Positions 18,890-29,250 of a stretch of DNA of 64,000 bases are shown one piece after another. A program made the translations under genes and the position numbers. This DNA is from Pantoea coffeiphila (GTDB lineage Bacteria; Pseudomonadota; Gammaproteobacteria; Enterobacterales; Enterobacteriaceae), in NCBI RefSeq assembly GCF_016909495.1, contig NZ_JAFBFW010000004.1:62001-126000 (forward strand), given 5' to 3'. The notes below the pieces were generated by a model. That model did no database searches. It was not told the origin of the DNA and worked only from the letters and a program-made list of their open reading frames with translations. How positions within the stretch are numbered: the stretch's first letter is position 1; the number at the start of each line of letters is the position of its first letter.

Positions 18890-20173
18890 TCACTTATCCA
18901 ATCTTAGTTCTTTATATATTTGCTTGATACTGGGCAATCCGAATGTAACTAATGTTTTGAATTGAAAGACAAAACAATCCCTCGTTTTTGGAGAGAATGA
19001 ATTTGCAATCCACGCTGCAATGATCTGGCTAAAAAGAGACGAGTAAGCTGCGCCAATAATCCCAAATTTTGGAATTAATATTATATTAAGAGCGATATTT
19101 ATTATTAAACCATATATAGCCCTATAAATCCTCAGGTAACTAATATTTCGAATGATCAATATATTTGAGCTAACAAAACCAAGTGCAGATATGACATTAG
19201 CGATTACAATTATGTTTGCAACTTGAATTGACTCATGGTATCTAACACCGAAAAATGTACCGATGACCAATGGCAACATTACTATTACCATTAATGCAGA
19301 AACCACAGTGACTAGATGAGTAATGTTAAAATATTTCTGTATTGAAGATGACGATGGGTCTTTAGATACCATAGGAAAAAAAGATGCTGCAATAGCCATT
19401 GGAATAAACATATAAGCATCTGAAATTCTAACGGCAACGCTGAACTTAGCAACATCTTCAATACTAAGATATTTAGCTATCATAAATTGATCAATCCGCG
19501 TATATATCATTACAATAATCGTTGAAACTAATACTGGATATGATTGGTTAATTAGTTTTTTCAAAACATTAAATTCAAAAAGACTTACCTTCAATAAAAG
19601 CCCATTCTTCTTGGAGACGAAATAAATAAATAGAAATGAAAAAAGATAATCCAAACTAAATGAAAGTGCGTAATAAACAATTCCTAATTCATAGTATATT
19701 ATTGCAAGTTTGATTATCGATGATATTACTAAGGCAGCAATACTAGTTTTTGTAATAACTATTGATTTAGATACCGCTTGGTAATATGAGTAATAAATCG
19801 TTTGAGTTTGGAATATTATACTAAGTGATGAAGCCATAAACACCAGTTTATAAATAAAACCATAACTCATAAAAATCATTACTAAACAAAACAACGAAAT
19901 CGCGAAAATAGAAATTGCTAATCTAAAAATCATCGCGGTGGAAAAATACTCATTAATCCTCTGAGAAGAGGAGAAATCCTTTATTAAAACATTATCAAAA
20001 CCAAAAGCAACAATACCAATTATTAGAGTAACTACCGTTTGTGATAACGAAAAAATTCCAAAATCATAAACTGAGAGTTTTTGCGAAACCAAGGAAAAAA
20101 ACAGAAAAACAACTGAAAGCCTAATCACTTTCTCTAGTAAAACCCATAAAGAGTTTGTCAAATATTGTTTCAT
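18890..20173 (-). CDS. wzx: Polysaccharide repeat-unit flippase Wzx
   Basis: This 427-residue protein has about twelve to fourteen hydrophobic segments and the MATE/MOP-type layout of Wzx translocases, starting with LTNSLWVLLEKVIRLSVVFLF. The family moves lipid-linked repeat units across the inner membrane for polymerisation by Wzy. Sequence is poorly conserved between loci, and the call rests on topology, family feel and position. The gene is markedly A+T-rich. Confidence 0.87.
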   Translation of the reverse strand: MKQYLTNSLWVLLEKVIRLSVVFLFFSLVSQKLSVYDFGIFSLSQTVVTLIIGIVAFGFDNVLIKDFSSSQRINEYFSTAMIFRLAISIFAISLFCLVMIFMSYGFIYKLVFMASSLSIIFQTQTIYYSYYQAVSKSIVITKTSIAALVISSIIKLAIIYYELGIVYYALSFSLDYLFSFLFIYFVSKKNGLLLKVSLFEFNVLKKLINQSYPVLVSTIIVMIYTRIDQFMIAKYLSIEDVAKFSVAVRISDAYMFIPMAIAASFFPMVSKDPSSSSIQKYFNITHLVTVVSALMVIVMLPLVIGTFFGVRYHESIQVANIIVIANVISALGFVSSNILIIRNISYLRIYRAIYGLIINIALNIILIPKFGIIGAAYSSLFSQIIAAWIANSFSPKTRDCFVFQFKTLVTFGLPSIKQIYKELRLDK

Positions 20174-20220
20174 TTATTTCCAACCCTGCTTATTTACTTG
20201 TTTTCAATTCTTTATTTTTT

Positions 20221-21288
20221 TCAGTAGAAAATATTTTCATATTTCTTCATTATATTATTGTTTATTTCTTCATCAAAACCTACATTAGTAAGCATCAGCG
20301 CTGTTTCTATTGATTTTTCTAATTCATGATTTTCAATATTACAAATCACCCCATTTCTTTCATTTATGATTTCACTGATACCCCCAGGATAATTATTTGA
20401 GACAACTGGAGTTCCGCATGCAATGGCTTCAATAACAACATTTGGATATCCTTCCCAACGAGAACTAGATATAAATATATCGGCCTTCTTCATAAAAGCA
20501 TAGGGATTATCTGTTGATTTAATAAATGAAATGCAATTCAATAACCCTCTATCTTCAGCTAATTTCCTTAAGCTGTCATTTTCTTCACCATCTCCGATAA
20601 TAGTAAGGTGATATTTATTTTCAGAAAAATTAGCTAAGGCATTTATTAGAAGGTCAAATCCTTTTTGATATGTCAAACGACCAATAGTCAAGAGGTTTAT
20701 TGTCCCATCCTTAAATACATATTCTATCGACTGCTCACTTAGCGATCGAATTTTAGAAATATCAAGAGGGTTGTTAATTTTTGTTATTCTATTCTTAGGA
20801 ATATTAAACTTCTCAGACAGATCTTCATACATTTCATTGCTTTGTACAACGATGACATCGTAGTTTCTATAGCAGTACTTATATAGTGATTTAATTAGAA
20901 TATTCTTTTCAAAAAAAGTTGGTAGATTTGATTCCCGAGCTATTTTTTTTACATTTTTACCCAGTAGGAATAAAAAAGGTGAAAGTGCTGCATTAGACAC
21001 ACCATCACTAATCAAAAAAGAATCAATTTTTTCATCTTTGAAATAACGCCTCAGTTTAAAAACAAATGAAAACAAAGATGTTCTAACTCTTCCTTTTATA
21101 TTTAAATAATTAACTATGACATCAGAACTCAAGCTATTTAAAAGAGAATTATTTTCAGGAATGTCTTTATATAGTAATAAATGAAGTTCAAACTTATTTC
21201 TATCAAGGTTATTCAAAAGGTTGAAAATTACACGTTCCGCACCAGAACGGCCTAAAAATGGAATAATTAATGCTATTTTTTTTTTCAT
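20221..21288 (-). CDS. GT4-family glycosyltransferase
   Basis: This 355-residue GT-B fold enzyme begins KKKIALIIPFLGRSGAERV, the usual GT4 N-terminus. Its C-terminal nucleotide-sugar half includes LTIGRLTYQKGFDLLINAL and SSRWEGYPNVVIEAIACGTP with the E-x7-E pair. It should add one sugar to the lipid-linked repeat unit at the cytoplasmic face. Donor and linkage cannot be read from sequence. The start at 21288 is preferred over an in-frame ATG 21 bases earlier because it gives the standard N-terminus. Confidence 0.88.
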   Translation of the reverse strand: MKKKIALIIPFLGRSGAERVIFNLLNNLDRNKFELHLLLYKDIPENNSLLNSLSSDVIVNYLNIKGRVRTSLFSFVFKLRRYFKDEKIDSFLISDGVSNAALSPFLFLLGKNVKKIARESNLPTFFEKNILIKSLYKYCYRNYDVIVVQSNEMYEDLSEKFNIPKNRITKINNPLDISKIRSLSEQSIEYVFKDGTINLLTIGRLTYQKGFDLLINALANFSENKYHLTIIGDGEENDSLRKLAEDRGLLNCISFIKSTDNPYAFMKKADIFISSSRWEGYPNVVIEAIACGTPVVSNNYPGGISEIINERNGVICNIENHELEKSIETALMLTNVGFDEEINNNIMKKYENIFY

Positions 21289-21365
21289 AAAACCCCAACC
21301 AAATCTCACTTGGCATCAAATAATTGGATAAATAGAAAATTGAGATACAATTCCTTTTCTACCGT

Positions 21366-22586
21366 TTATAAACTCTCAATATTTCGCAGAAGATTACTTT
21401 TGACAATTGTCTCAGAAAAATTTTTCCTTACATGTTCAGTTCCATTACTTGCGATGGAACCGATGTCGTAAGTACCATTTTGAAGTGAGACTATGCTATG
21501 AGCACAATGATCATCATCTATATAATCAATGTAGTTATAACCAGCCTTGAGTCCAATACCCTCTGCTCCTATATCATTAGTTATAACTAACAAACCATAG
21601 CTCATAGCCTCAATAACTTTAACTTTAATACCGGAGCCAAATGGTATAGGCGCAATCAAGCAACTTGAACTTAAATAAGCATCATCAATATTTTCGACCA
21701 TACCATGTAAATGAATGTTAGCTACATTCTTACAAAGTTCTAAAGCTCTCTGATCATAATCTCCATAGACATCTATTTCAGCACCACTTTGTAATACATC
21801 TTTTCTGCTGAAGAGATCTTTTATATTTTTTAGTGTCGCAAGGTTATGGTTAGCTTTTAAATTCCCCACGAATGAAAATTTCATACCTTCAGAGCTAACT
21901 TTGCTATCTTCATTACAAGAAAAATCAGGTATGGCTGGAGGATTTGCAAATACAATATTTGATGAAACTTTTTCTGAAAAGTTATTAGCCTCTAAAGGAG
22001 AGGTAAATGACAAAAGAGAGAATCTTTTTGATAAATATATTTCCCTCTTATCCATTAATTTATTTTCTTTTGCCAGAATATATTTCCCAAAAGGTTTGAT
22101 GATTTTCACAACTGCCGATGGATATTTATCAGAATATGTACCTAAAAGATCAATATTATTAGAAAAATTATCGTACATTCTTTTATATCTTAAACTTAAT
22201 AAGTCATCGTATTCTAGAATTTTACCACATGAAATATCTTCGGCTAACGATGACATTCTTACCATATCAACTAATATTACTGACTTCTTATTTTTCTCGA
22301 AAATATTTAAAATTTTATTTTTTGCAAAATTCGAATAAAAAAGTCTTTCTTGAAGAGATAGGTTCGTCTTGAATATCAGATTAAATGCTATTTCAAACAA
22401 TGATGGTTTTTTTATTTGATGATATGTAACATTCTTATCAATCCTGATTGATGTTTCAGCCCCCAAATAAACGAAATCTACAGTGTAGCCTGCTTCATCA
22501 AAGAACTTAAGATTTTGTTTAATCATATATTCTCTTCCTGCATAAGAAGAGGGATATCTAGATGCTATATAAATAATATTTTTCAT
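21366..22586 (-). CDS. GT4-like glycosyltransferase
   Basis: This 406-residue protein has a Rossmann-like start (KNIIYIASRYPSSYAGREYM) and a C-terminal GT-B domain with FSFVGNLKANHNLATLKNI and the donor-site region PIPFGSGIKVKVIEAMSYG. It resembles the WsaF/Glyco_trans_1_4 branch of GT4. It shares a four-base overlap with the preceding transferase gene, so the two are translationally coupled. The sugar transferred is unknown. Confidence 0.83.
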   Translation of the reverse strand: MKNIIYIASRYPSSYAGREYMIKQNLKFFDEAGYTVDFVYLGAETSIRIDKNVTYHQIKKPSLFEIAFNLIFKTNLSLQERLFYSNFAKNKILNIFEKNKKSVILVDMVRMSSLAEDISCGKILEYDDLLSLRYKRMYDNFSNNIDLLGTYSDKYPSAVVKIIKPFGKYILAKENKLMDKREIYLSKRFSLLSFTSPLEANNFSEKVSSNIVFANPPAIPDFSCNEDSKVSSEGMKFSFVGNLKANHNLATLKNIKDLFSRKDVLQSGAEIDVYGDYDQRALELCKNVANIHLHGMVENIDDAYLSSSCLIAPIPFGSGIKVKVIEAMSYGLLVITNDIGAEGIGLKAGYNYIDYIDDDHCAHSIVSLQNGTYDIGSIASNGTEHVRKNFSETIVKSNLLRNIESL

Positions 22587-23689
22587 AAAATTTTCAAGAA
22601 TTCCTTAGTTACATTGACAGAATTGAATTTGATAGTATTACTCACACCGAGAGCGATGCTTTTTTCTCTATCTATCGGCTGTAACTCATCCAAGGTTATT
22701 ATTTTTTCCGCCCACTCCGTTGGATTATTTATTTCATCAACAAAGACCACTTCATTATTCAAAATTTCCAGGTGCGCTGCGATTTTTGATGCCAGAATTA
22801 GACATTCTCTTTTTTGAGCTTCAATCACAGTCCGACCAAAACCCTCATATCGAGATGGGGCAACATAAATATCACTGGCAGAATACACATAATTTATTAA
22901 ATCACTGGATGCATCGCCAAGAAAGGCGTAATTAACTTCATTCTCATCGCATTTCGAAATGAATTTATTTTTATTATTTTCATCTATCGCAAAACCTACT
23001 TTAACCAATAAAAAATTATCTTTCTTAGACTTTAATTTTAAAGAGTTAAATACATCTACTAAGATTAGTACATTTTTCCGATCTTCGAAACTCCCGATGT
23101 TTGATACAATAGTGAAACCATTTCTTTTGTAGCTTTCTATTTTATCTACAAAATTCTTTTCTAATTTATTTAAATTATTATTTAAACCTACTGCTATTTC
23201 TTCATCTGTTGATTCGATTATATTGTATACAACATGAACATTTAGTTCTGATACACCGTACTGATAAATTAACTTATTTTTAGTGAACTCAGAAGGCGTA
23301 ATATAAACTATATTTTTGTTCTTTTTGGGCAGGATTGAAAACAGAAACTTTAAATAAAATCCTTTCTTGGAACGATCATTTTCTTCCGGAACATGATGTA
23401 TAACAGTGATTGTTTTTTTATTACTGAACAACCTAAAAATGACAAGAAAGATAAACGCTTCTTGATAAATTATTAGCTCATTATTTTTTTCAAAGAAAAT
23501 AATTTTTAATGGCAGTGTGAAAAACTGCCAAAAATACCGTAAAATTGAGTTAGGTCTACCATTATCTTTGAAAGATATTATTTTTATCGATTTTTCAGAG
23601 ATCTTCCTCATCCCATCAATTAATTCTAAGCTGTATTTAGCAATCCCGGTATTGAATCTACTTTCTGGTCCTAAAATCCAAGAAATCAT
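22583..23689 (-). CDS. GT4-family glycosyltransferase
   Basis: This 368-residue enzyme has the GT4 features GPESRFNTGIAKYSLELI near the N-terminus, SNIGSFEDRKNVLILVDVF in the linker to the donor domain, and PSRYEGFGRTVIEAQ carrying the E-x7-E motif. The ATG at 23689 follows a strong ggagagggg ribosome site and is chosen over an in-frame start 24 bases upstream. It is the first of three transferases after wzy. WcaJ and three transferases imply a repeat unit of about four sugars. Confidence 0.86.
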   Translation of the reverse strand: MISWILGPESRFNTGIAKYSLELIDGMRKISEKSIKIISFKDNGRPNSILRYFWQFFTLPLKIIFFEKNNELIIYQEAFIFLVIFRLFSNKKTITVIHHVPEENDRSKKGFYLKFLFSILPKKNKNIVYITPSEFTKNKLIYQYGVSELNVHVVYNIIESTDEEIAVGLNNNLNKLEKNFVDKIESYKRNGFTIVSNIGSFEDRKNVLILVDVFNSLKLKSKKDNFLLVKVGFAIDENNKNKFISKCDENEVNYAFLGDASSDLINYVYSASDIYVAPSRYEGFGRTVIEAQKRECLILASKIAAHLEILNNEVVFVDEINNPTEWAEKIITLDELQPIDREKSIALGVSNTIKFNSVNVTKEFLKIL

Positions 23690-23760
23690 CACCCCTCTCC
23701 TAGGCAGATACATTGAATGTAATCATTTTTAACTATCATGGAATCAATTACAGATGCTGA

Positions 23761-24966
23761 CTAATTTTCAAAATCATCTATGGTTGAATTATCTGCTCTA
23801 GATATATTTTTATTAAACAACATGCCGATTAATATCCCTGCAAACGGTGCATAAAAGACAGATTCAAAAAGATTATAGCTTAAGCCACCACTGAAAATAC
23901 AGAATGAAAACAAATAGTATTTCTTTTTGAATTTCGGTAATGCGAAGGAAATGGTTGCGAATTTAAATAATATAACACCTACAAATAAAACACTGATCAT
24001 TCCGGAAATTACAAAGAAATACACAAGCATATTATCTGCTGGATTATATTTTCCTAACGAAAACATGGACGGCATGCCTATGCTGCCAAAGCCATTCCCA
24101 AATACAATAGATAAATTATCTTGTAATAATTTTATTGCATCAGGCCATGTTTGAAACATACGAATCTCAAAACTATTTGTGCTGTCAAATTTTGTATACG
24201 TTGCTGATGGAATCATATATACATAAGTAAAAATAACCATCCCAATCAGAAATAAACGACTCACTGCCACAGTTAGAAAAGAAGGTGACAAGAAAAGAAT
24301 AATTAATAAAAAATACGTAACAAGAGTGGTTTTTGTAGTGGTTAAATAAATTGGATATATAAAAACGAGAAGTGTTAGAAAAGAAAAAACAAATTTTTTC
24401 TTTTCTAACAATGAATAAGAAATAAAGAAAGAACAAATCATCAATAACGTTGCTGCATCAAATGATGCAATTGTAAATCCAGGATTACGTAGAATCCCTC
24501 CTGTAGTCCAGTCACGAGAAAGGACTTTTTCATATCCTCCTACATTAAGTTTAGCACCTACCCACGGGGCACCAAAAAAACTAACGTATAAGACCCCTAG
24601 ATAACATGTCACTCCGAGAAAAAGAAAATATTTGTTACTTTTTAAAAAAACTTTCTCACTAAGAACATCAGAGTATGCTAAGGAAAATAAAAAAGGAATC
24701 AATACATATACGCCAAAAATTGACTGAAATAATCCATTTTTCACGATACCTACCAAAATATATATGGTAAGTAGTAATGTGACCAATAGTACTTCTCGCC
24801 GCGCAATAAATGACCTTGCCCATCTTATAACTAAAAAAAGAAACATTAAGGCGGCTCCAACATAGTTTACCATTGGAGAAACTAAACCTAGCGGGCCATA
24901 AAATGCCTTAACAGAAATAAAGATAAAGAACACTGGAAGAATACATTTTTCAATATTTATTCTCAT
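23761..24966 (-). CDS. wzy: Exopolysaccharide polymerase Wzy
   Basis: This 401-residue integral membrane protein has about ten to twelve hydrophobic segments. A large polar loop late in the protein contains GNGFGSIGMPSMF and the PADNMLVYFFVISG segment typical of the Wzy/O-antigen ligase group. Wzy joins lipid-linked repeat units in the periplasm. I chose the ATG at 24966, which has a ggaa site; another in-frame ATG at 24993 has aggg directly abutting it. Family sequence conservation is low, so topology and position carry the call. Confidence 0.83.
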   Translation of the reverse strand: MRINIEKCILPVFFIFISVKAFYGPLGLVSPMVNYVGAALMFLFLVIRWARSFIARREVLLVTLLLTIYILVGIVKNGLFQSIFGVYVLIPFLFSLAYSDVLSEKVFLKSNKYFLFLGVTCYLGVLYVSFFGAPWVGAKLNVGGYEKVLSRDWTTGGILRNPGFTIASFDAATLLMICSFFISYSLLEKKKFVFSFLTLLVFIYPIYLTTTKTTLVTYFLLIILFLSPSFLTVAVSRLFLIGMVIFTYVYMIPSATYTKFDSTNSFEIRMFQTWPDAIKLLQDNLSIVFGNGFGSIGMPSMFSLGKYNPADNMLVYFFVISGMISVLFVGVILFKFATISFALPKFKKKYYLFSFCIFSGGLSYNLFESVFYAPFAGILIGMLFNKNISRADNSTIDDFEN

Positions 24967-25035
24967 CTGATTTCCAAGTATTAAACAATCCATCCCTTAA
25001 TAATTTGCATTAAACAATTATCAAGTATTTGAATT

Positions 25036-25072
25036 TAGAACACATACCCACCGTTATTGGGCATGTGTTCTA
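25036..25072 (-). other. Stem-loop between wzc and wzy
   Basis: Perfect 10-base arms (tagaacacat, atgtgttcta), extended by four more pairs after one mismatch, lie 12 bases after the wzc stop. No T-run follows on the minus strand. A hairpin after wzc has been described in the E. coli colanic acid operon, where it is thought to lower downstream transcription; a similar role is inferred. Confidence 0.6.
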
Positions 25073-25084
25073 ACGACAAACTAT

Positions 25085-27271
25085 TTATTTTTCTTTATCT
25101 GAATAAGAATATCCATAATGATTGTAACCATAGTTGTAATAACTGCTGGCTTTTTTCACTACGCCATTAAGTATACAGCCTTTCACATTTACACCGCTTT
25201 GCTCAAATCTCTTAATACTAGTCACGATTTCTTTAGGTGTATTAACTTCAAACCGGGCGACCAGAAGTACCGTACCAGCAATACGCCCAATTATAGCTGC
25301 ATCAGTTACTGCCATAATCGGTGGGGTATCCAAAATTACGATATCATATCGTTTGGAAACATCCTCGATCAAAGCATCAAACCTCTCATTCATTAACAGC
25401 TCTGACGGATTCGGGCGAACCTTTCCTCTAGAAATAAAATCAAATCCAGCAGACTCAACGGTTTTAATCGAATTTTCTATTGTGGATAACCCAGATATCA
25501 CATCAGCCAGTCCATTATTGTTATTTAGATTAAAAATAGTATGCGCATACCCTTTTCTCATATCAGTATCAATGAAAAGGACTTTTTTACCACTCTGAGC
25601 AATAATGGCAGCTAAATTACTACTGATAAAAGTTTTACCCGCATCTGGACTAGCACCAGATATCATTAATACATTATTTTTAGCTTCTAACATTGCAAAA
25701 TGAAGGCTTGTTCTTAGGCTTCTAATTGCCTCAATAGCTAAATCTGTGGGGTTATCAATAGAAAGGAATGAATGCTTATCATGTCGTTCAAATCCAGAAC
25801 GGTTTCCCAGCGTATTCTTTTTACTGACCCACTCAGAAACTGGCACACTTGAGTAAACACTTATACCTAACTCTTCCAGTTGCTCAGGAGATTCGATTCC
25901 TCTTCTTAAGAGAGTTCTCATTAATACTAATGCAGCCGATACAAAAATACCAATAAATGTACCAATAAGAATTATTAATAACTTTCTTGGCTTCACTGGC
26001 TTTGGTTCTGTTACAGCATTATCAATAATTCGCACATTGCCAATAGCACTCGACTTAGCAATATTGAGTTCTTGCTGACGGTTCAAAAGCATCATATATA
26101 CCGCTCTACCCGACTCTACATCACGGCTCAATCTTAATACTTCTTGCTGTGTTGCCGGCATTTCAGAAACACGCTCACTTATTTTCGCTTTTTCATCAGT
26201 AAGCGTTTTTCTCTTTTCTAATAATGCTTTATATGTCGGATGTGTTTTTGTATATAATTGAGATATTTCTGCTTCTTTGAAAGTTAATTCATTAATTTGG
26301 TTATCAATATTAACGATCTGGTCGAGAACTGTCTTTGCCTCCATAGATAAATCAACTGTATCCTTTTTTCTACGATACATATTTAATTTATCTTCAGCAG
26401 AATCGAGTTCACTTCTTACAACAGGCAACTGTTTTTGTAAGAAATCGAAACTTTTTTCGTCTTGAGCAGCCTGCCGAGAAATATTTTGTTCTAGATAATT
26501 TTGACTAATTTGATCCAAAATTCTAGAAACTTTAAGAGGGTCTTCTCCTGTGAGAACCAGGTTAAGCATCCCACTATCCTTACCTTGATCTACTGCAGCG
26601 AAATTATCAGCCAAATCATTTATAGCTTTAAGTCGTGTAAGATATTTTACTTTGAATTCTTGTCCCGTTTCTGCTTCGATATTATCTACAAATATCGAGA
26701 GACCATCTTTTGTCAGAAGTTGACCAACCTTTCCATTTATTTTGAAGTCATTACCTGATGGTTCTGTACCTTCAATTGTATAATTATTAGCATCGATGAC
26801 TTTAAGTATTATCTCAGGGTAATTATCTTCTTTTCCCTTGCCAGGAAGATAAAGTCGACTAATTTCAATCTTACCGTCATCTGTTCCGATCAATCTATGA
26901 AATATACGACCAACTACAGGAAAATAATTTGGCTTGATGACTGTCTGGAGATTCATATCATCAACCGTTTTACCAAGAATCATTCTCGATTGAAGTAAAG
27001 CAATTTCTGGTGCAGATTGAGGTTGCTCATCAGGCATTAGCTGGCTCAAATTACTCAGTATAGCATTGGCCTGCTTTTGTTCTACTTGTATAAGCACGTC
27101 AGCTTGGTAAATTGGTGTTGCAAAAAATGAATAAGCTACTGACACAACCATGAACGCTGTGGTAATCGCAACGATAAGTTTTCTATGGTCTATTAACTCA
27201 CCGACAATTCGTCCTAAGTCAATATCTTCATTATCCGGTGACTTTGGTTTATTTGTGATTACAGATGACAT
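25085..27271 (-). CDS. wzc: Tyrosine-protein kinase and polysaccharide co-polymerase Wzc
   Basis: This 728-residue inner-membrane protein has the Wzz domain near the N-terminus, with a first membrane segment at about residues 32-50, and a second membrane segment near 430-450. The cytoplasmic kinase has Walker A (GASPDAGKT, about 539-547), Walker A' (LFIDTDMRKG) and Walker B (VILDTPP). A tyrosine-rich tail from about residue 711 (YYNYGYNHYGYSY) is the autophosphorylation site. Wzc controls chain length and export together with Wza, and Wzb removes its phosphates. Confidence 0.97.
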   Translation of the reverse strand: MSSVITNKPKSPDNEDIDLGRIVGELIDHRKLIVAITTAFMVVSVAYSFFATPIYQADVLIQVEQKQANAILSNLSQLMPDEQPQSAPEIALLQSRMILGKTVDDMNLQTVIKPNYFPVVGRIFHRLIGTDDGKIEISRLYLPGKGKEDNYPEIILKVIDANNYTIEGTEPSGNDFKINGKVGQLLTKDGLSIFVDNIEAETGQEFKVKYLTRLKAINDLADNFAAVDQGKDSGMLNLVLTGEDPLKVSRILDQISQNYLEQNISRQAAQDEKSFDFLQKQLPVVRSELDSAEDKLNMYRRKKDTVDLSMEAKTVLDQIVNIDNQINELTFKEAEISQLYTKTHPTYKALLEKRKTLTDEKAKISERVSEMPATQQEVLRLSRDVESGRAVYMMLLNRQQELNIAKSSAIGNVRIIDNAVTEPKPVKPRKLLIILIGTFIGIFVSAALVLMRTLLRRGIESPEQLEELGISVYSSVPVSEWVSKKNTLGNRSGFERHDKHSFLSIDNPTDLAIEAIRSLRTSLHFAMLEAKNNVLMISGASPDAGKTFISSNLAAIIAQSGKKVLFIDTDMRKGYAHTIFNLNNNNGLADVISGLSTIENSIKTVESAGFDFISRGKVRPNPSELLMNERFDALIEDVSKRYDIVILDTPPIMAVTDAAIIGRIAGTVLLVARFEVNTPKEIVTSIKRFEQSGVNVKGCILNGVVKKASSYYNYGYNHYGYSYSDKEK

Positions 27272-27290
27272 TTATTAGCTTCCTGAATTA

Positions 27291-27722
27291 TCAGTTGAGT
27301 TTTTTCGCCCAGCTCAAACATGCATTTTCTATTAACTTGTAGACAGATTCGAATGCTTCCTGGCTTTTCCGATACGGATCGGGAATCTCTCTTTGGTTAT
27401 CCCAATGTCCAAGTAACATAATCTTTCCTCTTGACTCAGGAGATATTTCGCAAATCTTTTCCATATGTGACTTTTCCATAACAAGGATAAGATCATACTG
27501 TTGCGCAAGTCTTGAGCTAACCTTCTTCCCTTTGTGATTATCCACTGACAATCCATGCTTAAAAGAAACCTCTATTGCAGAAGTATCCGCTGGGTGATCA
27601 ACCAAGGCTCCTGTACCTGCCGAATCTATTTTTTTCTCTGGCAACAAGTTGCGAAGTATTCTTTCAGCTATCGGTGACCTGCAAATATTACCAGTGCATA
27701 CTACTAAAATTGAATTAAACAT
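27291..27722 (-). CDS. wzb: Low-molecular-weight protein-tyrosine phosphatase Wzb
   Basis: This 143-residue phosphatase has the active-site loop CTGNICRSP near the N-terminus and the general-acid DPYR segment near residue 115. It dephosphorylates Wzc, allowing cycles of assembly. The ATG at 27722 overlaps the wza stop in a TAATG arrangement and gives the standard start MFNSILVVC. An in-frame ATG 12 bases earlier is less likely. Confidence 0.96.
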   Translation of the reverse strand: MFNSILVVCTGNICRSPIAERILRNLLPEKKIDSAGTGALVDHPADTSAIEVSFKHGLSVDNHKGKKVSSRLAQQYDLILVMEKSHMEKICEISPESRGKIMLLGHWDNQREIPDPYRKSQEAFESVYKLIENACLSWAKKLN

Positions 27723-28861
27723 TATGGATTCCACTGACGAAGATAACGAGCCCCTTCGACCATATCATGCACACCGGTAATGGTCGGCACCAACTGGGAA
27801 ACTACACGGTTCCAACGGACGACTGGTGCGGTTGTCACATAGACAATATCGTAAGGCTGCAGCTGGAATTCAGTACCCAGTACCATTGCCGAAGCGTCTT
27901 TAGCATTTAGCTGGTAGATATTGGCAATCTTACCGTTTTTATCGCCCTTCAGCTGGCGCACCACGAAGACACCCTGCGCATCACCCATCGCCTGCGAGAT
28001 ACCTTCCGAGTTCCCCAGCGCTTCGGCCAGCGTCATACCGCTGCGGTCCATTTTCAGGGTCGACTGCTTGCCGACTTCGCCCATCACAAACACTTTCAGA
28101 TCGTCGTTACGCGGCACGTAAAGAATATCACCGGGGAACAGCATCTTGTTCTGGGTCAGGTCACCCTTCTGCATCAGCGCATACAGGGAAAGTTTTGATT
28201 CCTGACCGTTGTGGGTCAGCACCACGTTGCGCCAGTCGGCATCCGGGGCCAGGCCACCCGCAGCGTTGATTGCATCCATCACCGTTAACGGGATATTGGT
28301 AATCGCCTGCTGGCCAGATTTAATCACTTCACCGGTCACGTAGGCTTTCTGCGAACGGAAGGCCGCAATGCTTACGTCAACCTGCGGGCTTTCAATATAG
28401 GTAGTCAGGCGGTTGCTGATTTCCTGACGAATCTGCGCCAGGGTTTTGCCGGCAACCTGCACCTTACCAATATAAGGATAGAAAATGGTGCCGTCGGCAT
28501 TGACCCAGTTACCGGTGTCGCTGGCGCTGCGGTACTGGCCTGCCGGGGTGGTCAGCTCAGGGTGATCCCATACGGTTACCATCAGCACATCGCCCACACC
28601 AATACGGTATTCATAATTACTGAGTAACGCGTCAAGCTGAGGGTTAGGACGGGAGATCACCGGGGCCGGGCGTAACTGATCGATCAGATTTGGCGTCATC
28701 GGGAACACGTTAACCATTTTGCTAACGTCAAAATCGCTATCCTGGGATTTAATCACATCCTTATCAGAAGTGCTCAAGCCCTGGCCAGGTATCACGGTAC
28801 AACCACTTAATAACCCAATTGCTGCTGCAACCACCGAAAGTTTCAAATATTTCTTCGTCAT
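27722..28861 (-). CDS. wza: Outer-membrane polysaccharide export lipoprotein Wza
   Basis: This 379-residue lipoprotein has a signal peptide ending in the lipobox LLSGC, so acylation at about Cys21 is predicted. The polysaccharide export (PES) domain ([19 protein letters not shown]) and SLBB repeats follow, then a C-terminal amphipathic helix. It matches E. coli Wza in length. It forms the octameric outer-membrane channel for the polymer. Unlike the genes downstream it has near-average base composition. It is the first gene of the locus. Confidence 0.97.
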   Translation of the reverse strand: MTKKYLKLSVVAAAIGLLSGCTVIPGQGLSTSDKDVIKSQDSDFDVSKMVNVFPMTPNLIDQLRPAPVISRPNPQLDALLSNYEYRIGVGDVLMVTVWDHPELTTPAGQYRSASDTGNWVNADGTIFYPYIGKVQVAGKTLAQIRQEISNRLTTYIESPQVDVSIAAFRSQKAYVTGEVIKSGQQAITNIPLTVMDAINAAGGLAPDADWRNVVLTHNGQESKLSLYALMQKGDLTQNKMLFPGDILYVPRNDDLKVFVMGEVGKQSTLKMDRSGMTLAEALGNSEGISQAMGDAQGVFVVRQLKGDKNGKIANIYQLNAKDASAMVLGTEFQLQPYDIVYVTTAPVVRWNRVVSQLVPTITGVHDMVEGARYLRQWNP

Positions 28862-29250
28862 AAGTTCATATCATCAATGAATAAGAGAGTTATCTGCCAG
28901 TATCCGTTTTAGGGCGCAATTACTAACAGTCGTCATTTTTATCTGCTGCATTCAGCAGCAATAAATAGCCTGAGCTTAGAAGGTGAATGCTCTATCGGGT
29001 CTCTTTACCAACCATAGCCAAAACGTTATGAAAAGTTACCGTGATTCTGGGAGCCCATCCTGGTATCACATCGTGACCGCAGCCAGAGTGACGAAAGGGG
29101 TGTATTGCTTCGGGTAGAGTTCTACCGGCTAAAAGTGGAACAGACGGCGCTGCTGTTGCTCTCATATGCTTAGATTTCCCCCTGTGCATCCCCCCAGGAT
29201 GCTGTGTTACGTGTGCACACTGTAAAAAATGTGTTGTCGATGCTGATAAT

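Noticed and set aside
28942-28958. Small hairpin tgctgc / gcagca just upstream of wza as a terminator
   Set aside because: The stem is only six pairs and no T-run follows on the minus strand.
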